Shown: positions 1 through 8,842 of the stretch, in pieces | Numbering within the stretch: the stretch's first letter is position 1 | Layout of the letters: each line of letters opens with the position of its first letter | DNA from: Alphaproteobacteria bacterium | GTDB lineage: Bacteria > Pseudomonadota > Alphaproteobacteria > Rickettsiales > JABCZZ01 | Length of the DNA: 59,430 bases | NCBI GenBank assembly: GCA_013286285.1 | Contig: JABDGA010000004.1 | Span: forward strand, 1-59,430 | Direction: 5' to 3' | The notes under the pieces: generated by a model | What the model saw: only the letters and a program-made list of their open reading frames with translations | What the model was told of the DNA's origin: nothing | Database searches by the model: none | Program-made: the position numbers and the translations under genes

Positions 1-63
1 TCTCCTTAGGTTGGTGGTTGATAAATATTTTCGCCGTAAACGTAAAACAGCGGGATGGCCGTG

Positions 64-190
64 TCCATTGCGAGGCGCGTTCAGCCGAAGCAATCCAGTA
101 GCTTATAATATACGGAGACATGCCTGGATTGCCACGACCGCTTTCGCTTTACGAGGATTTCGGCGTGACAAGTCGCGATCTCGCAATGAC
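64..190. repeat. Dispersed palindromic repeat copy (CATTGCGAG...CTCGCAATGAC type)
   Basis: CATTGCGAGGCGCG...CAATCCAG ... CTGGATTGCCACGACCG...CTCGCAATGAC inverted ends; related to copy at 46974-47071. Confidence 0.6.
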
Positions 191-223
191 ACAAAATGCT
201 TGATGGAATCAAAAACGCATACA

Positions 224-1081
224 TCAACGGTTGCCTGGCCTGCGCCGATAGGGAGAGCGGTTTCCATAATGCGGTTCATCATCCTTTTCTGAATAAGAAT
301 ACGACTCTTCATAACGCTGCTGCCTGTGCGGCATGGAGGGATATTCCTGTCGCTCTCCGTACCATTCACTCTGAACGCTACCGCGCCTTCCATAACCAGA
401 GGGGCGGTACTCCTCTTCCTCCGGGAGGAAACGCTGTTCATCTTTATAACGGTTGCGATCGTAGTATGGCCGGCCATATCCTTCTTCAGAAGACATCCGT
501 CTAGCCTTATCTGTCCTGTACCCATATTGATTCTGTTCCCTTTCATCTGGTGGGATATGATAATAACTGCGGCTACCAGAGGTACGGTACTCATCCTCAT
601 CCCAACCTCGCTCGTAAGGCGATGCATGATATGGAGCCTCGTTATCCCGCACTAAGCGCGGCCTACGGTTATCTTCGTCATGGCTTCCTGCAAAATTTCT
701 ATTTCTGTCTTCTGCAAGATCTTTTGGATGCCTGTAAGAACGATGCTGCTCAGGCCAATAATTATGCTCAGATTTACGCCGCTCAGAACGCCTGCGTTCA
801 CTGCCGCCATAAGTGGCCGCCCTCTTCTTGGTATCGTTATCCTGATCATCGGATGAAGGTTTGCCTGACTTAGTGGTATGCTTAGAGGAAGTGGATACAC
901 TCTCCTGTTTTGCCCCTTGATCTTCAGATTCTTTATCCTCATGTTGCGATGCACTATGCTTTGCGGAATCTTCACTGCCTTCCTCTTCATCAGCAGAAGA
1001 ATATAACGATGAAGCTTTATGCTGATCTTCCATATGTTTCTGGTCTTCTGGGTGCTTGCCTTTATTATCTTTCCTGTTCAT
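224..1081 (-). CDS. Hypothetical low-complexity, highly charged (S/R/E/Y/D-rich) probably disordered protein
   Basis: 285-aa ORF with strongly biased composition (GSERRRSERRKSEHNYWPEQHRSYRHPKD...). Confidence 0.6.
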   Translation of the reverse strand: MNRKDNKGKHPEDQKHMEDQHKASSLYSSADEEEGSEDSAKHSASQHEDKESEDQGAKQESVSTSSKHTTKSGKPSSDDQDNDTKKRAATYGGSERRRSERRKSEHNYWPEQHRSYRHPKDLAEDRNRNFAGSHDEDNRRPRLVRDNEAPYHASPYERGWDEDEYRTSGSRSYYHIPPDEREQNQYGYRTDKARRMSSEEGYGRPYYDRNRYKDEQRFLPEEEEYRPSGYGRRGSVQSEWYGERQEYPSMPHRQQRYEESYSYSEKDDEPHYGNRSPYRRRPGNR

Positions 1082-1119
1082 AATCCAATCCTTTCTAATA
1101 AAAATTTATACTGCTCTTT

Positions 1120-1265
1120 AGAACCTGCGTCCGATTTCGCTGTGGCGTAGCGAAAACGGTGATTTTCGAGCATCACAGCGTAAGCGTACGCAGTAAGTAC
1201 GTGCGCAGCGAAGCGCAGAAAATCGGCGTTTGCAGCAAGCCAGAGTAGAAATCGGGACAGGTTAT
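1120..1265. repeat. Repeat with inverted ends (AACCTGcgTCCGATTT ... AAATCGGGACAGGTT)
   Basis: Inverted terminal similarity; one end resembles sequence at 23680-23743. Confidence 0.45.
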
Positions 1266-1831
1266 TAAAAATGCCATCTGACTCCCAGCTCGATATTATT
1301 GGCCTGGATATCGTTTGCGTCTACGCCGACATAACGGTAGCCCAGCACCCAATCCAGATTCGGCATGGCATCCGACACCAGCGTCACGCCGGCAAGTCCT
1401 TGATAGGCAAAATCCGTATCGTTATGATGGAAGGTATTGGCAAAATTACTCTGGCCATAATGATAGGATGCCGCCCCCAGCCCGCCGCCGATATAGGGCA
1501 CAATACGCCAGTGGCTGCTGTCAGGCGAGAAGGCCAGTTGGTTAAAGTCATAATACACATCGCCCATATAGGAAAAATAATAGGAATCCGCGTACCCCGA
1601 CTCACCGGGCGTATTATGGTAACCCACCTCCGCTTCCGCGCGCATATTCGGCATAAAGCGATAGCCTACATCCAGATTAGCACCGCCGCCCGTATCGGAG
1701 TGGCGGAGCCATGTTACATCACCGCTGCCCCCCAGATACCAATCTCCCTGGTCGGCCTGTGCGCCAGCAGCTCCCATGAGAGCTGTCAGGCAGGCATATA
1801 TCGCCAATGATTTTCGTGTATGACTTCTCAT
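1265..1831 (-). CDS. Outer-membrane beta-barrel surface protein with signal peptide
   Basis: MRSHTRKSLAIYACLTALMGAAGAQA signal, alternating beta-strand pattern, terminal aromatic ...LGVRWHF; start chosen at the internal Met of the 203-aa ORF. Confidence 0.75.
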   Translation of the reverse strand: MRSHTRKSLAIYACLTALMGAAGAQADQGDWYLGGSGDVTWLRHSDTGGGANLDVGYRFMPNMRAEAEVGYHNTPGESGYADSYYFSYMGDVYYDFNQLAFSPDSSHWRIVPYIGGGLGAASYHYGQSNFANTFHHNDTDFAYQGLAGVTLVSDAMPNLDWVLGYRYVGVDANDIQANNIELGVRWHF

Positions 1832-2102
1832 GGAACTACTCCTTACAAATACGAGGTTAACGGTTGCGAGAAGCAAGAAGTATTACGCCTGGGATAAAAT
1901 GACTGCATGCGGCATAAAGCGAATACATAAAATAGCCATAAACGGCCTACTTCCGCATGTTCCGCAACGCCCTACAGAATCGCAAACTTACCGGAATTTT
2001 ATGAAAACCGGGCCGTTGCGGAATGGTTTGTCAACCTGAAAAAGCCCTATTCTTTCTATTGCTGACGCATATTGCACAGCATAATAACTGAAAGGATTTG
2101 TT

Positions 2103-2294
2103 ATGAACACCGTTCAACCCAACAAAAATCAGGGTAGCCAGCAGCAGCCTGGCCAGAATCAGAGCCAGCAGTCAAATACCCCGCGGGATAAGACTGCTTC
2201 TCCTTCGCAAAACGACAATAAAGAGCACGGTAAAACGGATGACACGCGCGCTTCGTATAGCTCATCCAATACTCAAGGTAGTGGAAAGAAGTAA
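2103..2294 (+). CDS. Small Q/N/S-rich hypothetical protein
   Basis: 63-aa ORF with upstream AAAGGA RBS and downstream hairpin terminator. Confidence 0.55.
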   Translation: MNTVQPNKNQGSQQQPGQNQSQQSNTPRDKTASPSQNDNKEHGKTDDTRASYSSSNTQGSGKK

Positions 2295-2313
2295 GATCTC
2301 CTGATCTGCATCT

Positions 2314-2340
2314 AAAAGTCGGGTTTTAAACCCGGCTTTT
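2314..2340 (+). terminator. Rho-independent terminator
   Basis: AAAAGTCGGGTTTTAAACCCGGCTTTT hairpin. Confidence 0.75.
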
Positions 2341-2390
2341 AGAGCAAGCTTACCCGCAAGAGATTAATGACGATAGAAGGAAGGAAGCAT

Positions 2391-2561
2391 ATGAATGTTA
2401 TAAAACAGATCCTATCCGATTTTAGGAACGGCTGGAAACAGGCGGGCAAGGAGCATCGTAACCGTAAGGACAAGGAATTACGGAAAAACCTGGATGAAAA
2501 ACAAATTGATAAAATGCTGCAAGACAGCTTCCCCGCCAGCGATCCGCCGAGCACTTATTAA
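2391..2561 (+). CDS. Small protein with C-terminal DSFPASDPPS motif
   Basis: MNVIKQILSDFRNGWKQAGKEHRNRKDKELRKNLDEKQIDKMLQDSFPASDPPSTY. Confidence 0.6.
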   Translation: MNVIKQILSDFRNGWKQAGKEHRNRKDKELRKNLDEKQIDKMLQDSFPASDPPSTY

Positions 2562-2574
2562 ATCAGGAACCTAT

Positions 2575-2736
2575 ATGGATAATCATACACATGACCAGCA
2601 AGACATCTGGGCAGGCAATAGAGTTTTGTGCCTTCTTACCTTATGCATTCTGGCCTTCATTATAGCCTACTCCGGATATTCCGGCTATCTCACCTACCAT
2701 AGCGCGCTTACGAAGGAACTGAGTTCCGACGCGTAA
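2575..2736 (+). CDS. Small single-TM hypothetical protein
   Basis: MDNHTHDQQDIWAGNRVLCLLTLCILAFIIAYSGYSGYLTYHSALTKELSSDA; hydrophobic helix. Confidence 0.5.
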   Translation: MDNHTHDQQDIWAGNRVLCLLTLCILAFIIAYSGYSGYLTYHSALTKELSSDA

Positions 2737-2754
2737 TAGTTATTACGATTTTTT

Positions 2755-2831
2755 GTCGTCATCCCGCCCTTGAAGCACGGAATCTCAGGCGGTTCCATAA
2801 GATACCGCGGTCTTTGCTGCGGCATGACGAA
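2755..2831. repeat. Dispersed palindromic repeat copy (GTCATnCCG...CGGnATGAC type)
   Basis: cgtcatcccgcccttgaagcacggaatctcagg...gataccgcggtctttgctgcggcatgacg. Confidence 0.6.
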
Positions 2832-2850
2832 AAATAGTTATCTCCTAAAG

Positions 2851-4074
2851 TTATGCCGTAGCGCCTTTCATTTCCGGGGTGTTATGCTCCTCTTTGCCCA
2901 TATCAAAGATCGCTATTCCGTCGCGATTATGAGGACGTTCAAGCACCTTGGGATTCTTAAGCGTTTTTACGGTATCGGCATAGCCTTTTTGCCAGTGCGC
3001 TTCCATGCTGAGGCGTGAGAACTCGAAATCCTTGGAATAGCCTTCATAAGCGGTATTCCGGTAAATAAGATGCACGATATTATAGACGTTGCTGTCGGCT
3101 TCTTTACTCAACTTCTTGACTTCGGGCAAGGTTTTAAGCGCTTCAGGCAGCTCTTTCAATAGCCTGTCCAGATTATGGCGTAACTCATGCTGTTCGCGGA
3201 AGCGATCGGTGTTGGCGCGGGTACGGCTGGAATACTGGATATCTTTCTGCCGTGTCAGAACCTCCGCCATATTTTGCGGAAATTCTCCGCTTGCACTCCA
3301 TAAATCCACCTGGAACACCAGCGTGTCCTGATAGGACTTATTTTCAATCAGCCACTGCAACGGCGTATTGGAAATCAAACCGCCATCCCAGAAATATTCA
3401 CCGTCAATTTCCACCGGCGGCAGTCCAGGCGGCAGCGCACCGCTTGCCAGGATATGTTCCACCCGGATTTTATGCGCCTGATTATCGAAATTCACGAAAT
3501 TTCCGGTTTCCACGTTGACCGCACAAACATTCAACCGGATGCTGTCACTATTAATCCGATCAAAATCCACCAGCGTTTCCAGCGTGCTTTTCAAAGGGCT
3601 GGAGTCATAAAAACTGGTAGCGGCGATGCTTCCCTGCTCCGCCAGCCAGGGATTGGGGACACGTGGCTTAAAAAAACCTTGCACACCCTGATTAAGCGTG
3701 TGCACAGCGCTGAATAGATTCAGCGCCTGATGCTCATTATCTGAATGGGTGAACAGCGAACTAAACGACGGCGGATAGTATTTAAACGCATCATAGGTAA
3801 CCAGCTCCCAGAACTCGCGCAGGCGTTCGATCCGCAACGCAGGCGGATTACCGGCAATAATCGCGGCATTCACCGCTCCGATGGAGATTCCCGCCACCCA
3901 GTCCGGGCATAGCTTTGCTTCATCCAGCGCCTGATAAACGCCCGCCTGATAGGCTCCGAGCGCGCCGCCGCCCTGCAGCAACAACGCTATGCAATCAAAA
4001 GGAATAGCATGGCATGATTGCTCCTTGCCGTCATGCCTGTTCTTTTCCATAGGTTTTACTTTATCACGTGCCAT
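2851..4074 (-). CDS. Patatin-like phospholipase
   Basis: GGGALGAYQAGVYQAL (oxyanion) and GISIGAVNAAI (GXSXG) motifs, WDGG. Confidence 0.9.
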   Translation of the reverse strand: MARDKVKPMEKNRHDGKEQSCHAIPFDCIALLLQGGGALGAYQAGVYQALDEAKLCPDWVAGISIGAVNAAIIAGNPPALRIERLREFWELVTYDAFKYYPPSFSSLFTHSDNEHQALNLFSAVHTLNQGVQGFFKPRVPNPWLAEQGSIAATSFYDSSPLKSTLETLVDFDRINSDSIRLNVCAVNVETGNFVNFDNQAHKIRVEHILASGALPPGLPPVEIDGEYFWDGGLISNTPLQWLIENKSYQDTLVFQVDLWSASGEFPQNMAEVLTRQKDIQYSSRTRANTDRFREQHELRHNLDRLLKELPEALKTLPEVKKLSKEADSNVYNIVHLIYRNTAYEGYSKDFEFSRLSMEAHWQKGYADTVKTLKNPKVLERPHNRDGIAIFDMGKEEHNTPEMKGATA

Positions 4075-4912
4075 GCACCAGTACCTTTGCTTTTTTATCC
4101 TTCTCCTGCTGGCTGCGTTGAGACGTCTGTGCCTGCTGTGTCCCCTCCTTCATATAGTCATGGATGATACGACCATAGGGCAATGTAATATCCGCGATGA
4201 AGTGGCTGCCGCCGATAATTTTTCTTACCGGAAAATCCGCGACCGGTGCATTGACATGCGGCACCAGATGGAGCCTTGCATGGCCGCTCCATGCGCCCTT
4301 CACTTCGGCATCGCACATGTTATAGGCAACCAGCTGCGCAATTTCCGGCTTGCCGTCCACGCCGGGAATAAACTTCAGATTAATCTGGGTCTTGGTAAGT
4401 TTTTCGATGATTTTTTCCGGATCGCGCATTTCCGCATGCAGGGGATTCGCAATCAGGTTCTCCGCCTTATAGGACATCGTACCCATAGAGACCAACTCCT
4501 CATCGTAATGCAGCGTGCCAGTCAGCGTATCATGCACCACCTTCAGGCGCGGATTGCCATATTTCTTGGGGAATCCCCAGATTTCCCGCCCGCCGGTGAG
4601 CGGCGGCTCGTCATCCAGGTACATCTGGCAGGTAAAATTGACTTCCTCGCCTTCAAACAGACACGGTATCACAATGCCGCTTTCCGTATAGTCGCCGAAA
4701 CCTGAACTGTCCGGCATCCTGATATACTCATAGGCGATAAGATTGCCAGGCATCGGTTCCAGCGGTTCAGGCAGCGCATAGCGTATGGCTTCCGGATCGG
4801 ATTCGTATGTAATAGTGAAATATTCACGGTTAATGAAACGGTAAGGCCCCTTGGGATAAGAGGGCGCCGCTGCCGGCATGCCGGATAAAAGCATTATTTC
4901 TGCGTGTTTCAT
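4064..4912 (-). CDS. Acetoacetate decarboxylase
   Basis: ADC family sequence (...EIWGFPKKYGNPRLKV...); overlaps patatin start. Confidence 0.9.
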   Translation of the reverse strand: MKHAEIMLLSGMPAAAPSYPKGPYRFINREYFTITYESDPEAIRYALPEPLEPMPGNLIAYEYIRMPDSSGFGDYTESGIVIPCLFEGEEVNFTCQMYLDDEPPLTGGREIWGFPKKYGNPRLKVVHDTLTGTLHYDEELVSMGTMSYKAENLIANPLHAEMRDPEKIIEKLTKTQINLKFIPGVDGKPEIAQLVAYNMCDAEVKGAWSGHARLHLVPHVNAPVADFPVRKIIGGSHFIADITLPYGRIIHDYMKEGTQQAQTSQRSQQEKDKKAKVLVHGT

Positions 4913-5031
4913 TGCCTGGCTCCTTTCAGGTTTCTAATCAATCATGCAAGGCATGCGCATCGATTATTTATGCGCAAAAGCACATAAAAGGACCATACAG
5001 ATGCATTACGCAAATGATAAGGAGAATATGT

Positions 5032-5811
5032 ATGCTTAAGGGGAAAAATGCCATCGTTACCGGTTCCACGAGCGGCATCGGCAAGGCCATTGCCATTCGG
5101 CTTGCGGAGGAAGGATGCAATATCATGCTCAATGGCTTCGGCGATAAGAATGAAATTGAAACTTTCCGGCGTGAGCTGGTAGAAAAATATGAGGTGAAAG
5201 CGGTATATTCTGCTGCGGACATGGCGAATCCTCAGGAAATTGCGGATATGATCAGCGATGCCACAAAGATTTTCAGCACGATTGACATACTCGTTAATGA
5301 TGCCGGCATCCAGTACACGGCTCCGGTGGAGAAATTTCCCGCCGAGAAATGGGATGCGATCCTTGCCATCAACCTCTCCGCGGCCTTCCATACCATCCGG
5401 CATACCCTGCCCCAGATGCAGAAGCAAAAATCAGGCCGTATCGTGAATATCATCTCGGTGCATGGGCTAGTCGCCTCGATTGAGAAAGCGGCCTATGTGT
5501 CGGCGAAGCATGGCCTGGCCGGACTCACCAAGGTCGTGGCGTTGGAAAACGCGAAAAACAACATCACTTGCAACGGCATATGCCCCGGCTGGGTGCTGAC
5601 CCCGCTCGTGCAGAAGCAGATTGACGATCGCGCCAAGGCAGGAGGAAAAGGCGAAGATGCCGCCAAGGAAGAGCTACTGGAGAAGCAGCCCACCCGCGAG
5701 TTTGTAAAGCCTGAGGATATTGCCGCCTATGTCGTGTTTCTCTGCGGTCCCCACAGCAGTTCGATCACCGGTGCGATGCTGACGATCGACGGCGGTTGGA
5801 CGGTAGAGTAA
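5032..5811 (+). CDS. 3-hydroxybutyrate dehydrogenase (SDR family)
   Basis: GSTSGIGKAIA, NDAGIQ, YVSAKHGLAGLTK, full-length SDR; start at MLKGKNAIVTG. Confidence 0.9.
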   Translation: MLKGKNAIVTGSTSGIGKAIAIRLAEEGCNIMLNGFGDKNEIETFRRELVEKYEVKAVYSAADMANPQEIADMISDATKIFSTIDILVNDAGIQYTAPVEKFPAEKWDAILAINLSAAFHTIRHTLPQMQKQKSGRIVNIISVHGLVASIEKAAYVSAKHGLAGLTKVVALENAKNNITCNGICPGWVLTPLVQKQIDDRAKAGGKGEDAAKEELLEKQPTREFVKPEDIAAYVVFLCGPHSSSITGAMLTIDGGWTVE

Positions 5812-5859
5812 GCACTTCACGTCATGCCAGCTGTTCAATATTAAAAAAGGAGGCGTTTT

Positions 5860-6375
5860 ATGAAGTTACACCGTATTATCCTCGCCACTGCCATTACGGC
5901 TCTCACCTTTTCCACATTCATCCCGGTGGCCATTGCCCGCAGCATTTCGACGGAAGATTTTGTCAGACAGGCTTCCATCGCAAATGAGTTCGAGATTGAA
6001 TCGAGCAAGCTGGCGCTTGAGAAATCACAGAACAAAGACGTAAAAGGCTTTGCGGAAACCATGATTGAGAATCATACCAAAACAGGGGAAGATCTAAAGG
6101 CAGCCTTGCAATCTTCAAAATCAGGGCTCAAAATAGAAGACAAGCTCGATGGCAAGCACCAGAAGCTTATGAACACGCTGCAGGCGTTATCCACGGATGA
6201 TTTCAATAAGAAATATGTTTCTATCCAAACAGATGCGCACCGGGAAGCCGTCGGACTTTTTTCCGATTATGCCAGTAACGGACAAGATGCTGTCCTTAAG
6301 CAGTTTGCATCCGTCACCCTTCCAGGGCTGAAAGAGCATCTGAAGCACGTAAAAGAGATTAAAATTACTCAATAA
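5860..6375 (+). CDS. DUF4142 (ferritin-like) secreted/periplasmic protein
   Basis: Signal peptide then STEDFVRQASIANEFEIESSKLALEKSQNKDVKGFAETMIENHTKTGEDLKAAL. Confidence 0.85.
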   Translation: MKLHRIILATAITALTFSTFIPVAIARSISTEDFVRQASIANEFEIESSKLALEKSQNKDVKGFAETMIENHTKTGEDLKAALQSSKSGLKIEDKLDGKHQKLMNTLQALSTDDFNKKYVSIQTDAHREAVGLFSDYASNGQDAVLKQFASVTLPGLKEHLKHVKEIKITQ

Positions 6376-6386
6376 CATATCTATAG

Positions 6387-6459
6387 CCGTCATGCCGCGG
6401 CGAAGACCGCGGCATCTTTTGCAAGCCCGAGATCCCGCGGTCAGGGCCGCGGGATGACA
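6387..6459. repeat. Dispersed palindromic repeat copy
   Basis: gccgtcatgccgcggcgaagaccgcggcatc...cgagatcccgcggtcagggccgcgggatgac. Confidence 0.65.
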
Positions 6460-6481
6460 TGCACATCGTCCTTAAAAGAAC

Positions 6482-8842
6482 TTAAACCACCTGTTCCGAA
6501 TCCGGCTGTAATGTGCTTAATTTATTCTTCAAGTCTACAGGATTAAACGGTTTGGAGATATAATCGTTCATGCCTGCCTGCAGGCATTTTTCCCTATCGC
6601 CACGCAAGGCATGCGCGGTCATCGCCATAATGAATAAAGGCAAGCGTTTTTCTTTCCTTTCCCATTCCCGTATCTGCTGGGTCGTTTCATATCCGTCTAT
6701 GCCCTGCATCTGGATATCCATTATCACGGCATCGAAATAAGAGGTCTGTATTTTCTCAATCGCTTCCAGGCCGTTGGTAACGACCTCATAATCATACCCT
6801 GCTTCGTCCAGTACGATAGAGGCTATCAGAATATTCGCCGGATAATCCTCCACCAGCAGGATGCGTTTCTTATTACGCCCCTGAGGTTCCGCCTGCTGCA
6901 CAGGCGTTGCGGAAGAAACGGATTTTGAATGCCCTTCGCCGACCCTCATTAACGGAACATTAATGGTGAATACGGCTCCCTTTCCTGGTTCACTGGCAAG
7001 ATGGATGTTTCCTTCCATCCGCGCGATCAGCGCCTTGCTGATGCTGAGTCCAAGTCCGGTGCCGCCATATTTACGTGTGATCGAAGAGTCTCCCTGGGTA
7101 AACTTCTCGAAAATACTATAATGCTTCTCCTTGGGAATCCCTATCCCTGTATCGGAAACCCGGATAGTGATTTTGCTGGAACCTGGTGCAACATCAGGCT
7201 TTTCATCCACCGTGATGGTGATTCCGCCTATATTAGTGAATTTAATCGCATTGCCCACCAAATTAAGGATAATTTGTTGCAATCGGTGGGGATCACCCAG
7301 AAAATTATCATGCCGTTTATTCGTATATTCCAGCCGCAGAAAAAGCTGCTTTTCATTGGCCTTGACCAGCATCATGCTCATGACCTTCTCCAACACCTCC
7401 GAGAGGGAGAAAGGGATGCGCTCCAACTCAATCATATTGTCTTCAATCTTGGAAATATCAAGCATGTCGTTGATCAGTGTCAGCAGGCTTTCCGCGCTTA
7501 GCTGTAAGGTGGTGATAAACTTTTTCTGGCGTTCGTCCAGCGGTGTGGACATCATAATATTGGAAAGCCCGATGATGGCGTTCATAGGCGTACGTATTTC
7601 ATGGCTCATATTGGCCAGAAACTCGGTTTTTGCATTATTGGCGATCTCCGCTTTCTTATACGCATCGCGCAACGCCTGCTCGGTTTCCTTCTGCTCCGTG
7701 ATATCGGTATGCCCGCCGACCATGCGCATGACTTTGCCTTTCGTATCGCGCAGGGGAACCCCACGTGACAAAATCCACCGCCAGAAGCCGTTCTTATGCC
7801 GCATCCGAAAGATGTTTTTGTAACACATGACTTTTCCTGCAACCGCTTCGTCAATGCTATTGCGGACTTTTACTTTGTCGTCCGGATGGATACGGGAAAA
7901 CGCCGCCTCCAACGTATTAGGGAATTCTTGATCCGTGTACCCGACCATGGATTTGTACCGGGCAGAGAAATACATGGTCCCTTCTTCAATATTCCAATCC
8001 CATACCCCATCGCTCATCCCCTGCACCGCCAAGTCAAAGCGCTCTTCGCTTTCCTGCAGTTTCTTCTCCGCAAGCAGCTTATCGTGGATATCGATGCAGG
8101 CGCCCGTATAGCCTTTGAAACTGCCATCCAGCCCATAATGCGGCTCGCCGCGCGCCAATATCCATCGGTATTCGCCGTCATGCCGCCTGAGTCTGTATAC
8201 TATCTCGAATGATTTGCGTTCATCAAAGCAGGCATCGTAAGTATCAAGGCGCTTCTGGAAATCATCCGGATGGATGCCTTCTGCCCAGCCATTGCTTGCT
8301 TCCTGTTCCAGAGTGCGGCCTCTATAAGCGAGCCACGCGTTATTAAAGTAATAGCGCACTTTATCTGTTCCTGACATCCATACCATAGCAGGCATGGAAT
8401 CCGCCATAGTTTGAAATATTTCCTGGCTTTTTCGCAGTTTTTCTTCCATTTCACGCACGCGCAGGAGCGCCTTAATGGTTGCCAGCAACTCCAGCGCATC
8501 CACGGGGGTGGTAAGATATCCGTCGGCGCCGCTGTCTAATCCATGCGCTTTATCTTTTGACCCCACAAAAGAGGCCGATGTCATCAGCACTGGAATGTGG
8601 GAAGTATCCGCATTGCTTTTGAGGTTACGGCAGAATGCGTAGCCGTTACCGTCGGGAAGCTGTACATCCAGTATGATCAGATCCGGCTGTATCCGGACCA
8701 CCTGCGCCCCTTCGTGACAGGTAGCGGCTTCCGTGACGCCATAGCCTGCATTTTTCAAGATGCGCGCCACCACATAACGGTTAGCTTCCGTATCATCAAT
8801 GATCAGGATATGCTTTGTGTCAGACATAATATTTTCCGGCAA
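6482..8842 (-). CDS. Hybrid sensor histidine kinase: REC-PAS-PAS-HisKA-HATPase-REC
   Basis: LIIDDTEANRYV...DLIILDVQLPDG; NMSHEIRTPMNAIIG; GTGLGLSISK; LLVEDYPANI...DAVIMDIQM. Confidence 0.95.
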   Translation of the reverse strand: MPENIMSDTKHILIIDDTEANRYVVARILKNAGYGVTEAATCHEGAQVVRIQPDLIILDVQLPDGNGYAFCRNLKSNADTSHIPVLMTSASFVGSKDKAHGLDSGADGYLTTPVDALELLATIKALLRVREMEEKLRKSQEIFQTMADSMPAMVWMSGTDKVRYYFNNAWLAYRGRTLEQEASNGWAEGIHPDDFQKRLDTYDACFDERKSFEIVYRLRRHDGEYRWILARGEPHYGLDGSFKGYTGACIDIHDKLLAEKKLQESEERFDLAVQGMSDGVWDWNIEEGTMYFSARYKSMVGYTDQEFPNTLEAAFSRIHPDDKVKVRNSIDEAVAGKVMCYKNIFRMRHKNGFWRWILSRGVPLRDTKGKVMRMVGGHTDITEQKETEQALRDAYKKAEIANNAKTEFLANMSHEIRTPMNAIIGLSNIMMSTPLDERQKKFITTLQLSAESLLTLINDMLDISKIEDNMIELERIPFSLSEVLEKVMSMMLVKANEKQLFLRLEYTNKRHDNFLGDPHRLQQIILNLVGNAIKFTNIGGITITVDEKPDVAPGSSKITIRVSDTGIGIPKEKHYSIFEKFTQGDSSITRKYGGTGLGLSISKALIARMEGNIHLASEPGKGAVFTINVPLMRVGEGHSKSVSSATPVQQAEPQGRNKKRILLVEDYPANILIASIVLDEAGYDYEVVTNGLEAIEKIQTSYFDAVIMDIQMQGIDGYETTQQIREWERKEKRLPLFIMAMTAHALRGDREKCLQAGMNDYISKPFNPVDLKNKLSTLQPDSEQVV

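Noticed and set aside
103-990. Alternative ORFs overlapping 224-1081
   Set aside because: Off-frame readings of the low-complexity coding region; only the 285-aa frame has coherent composition.
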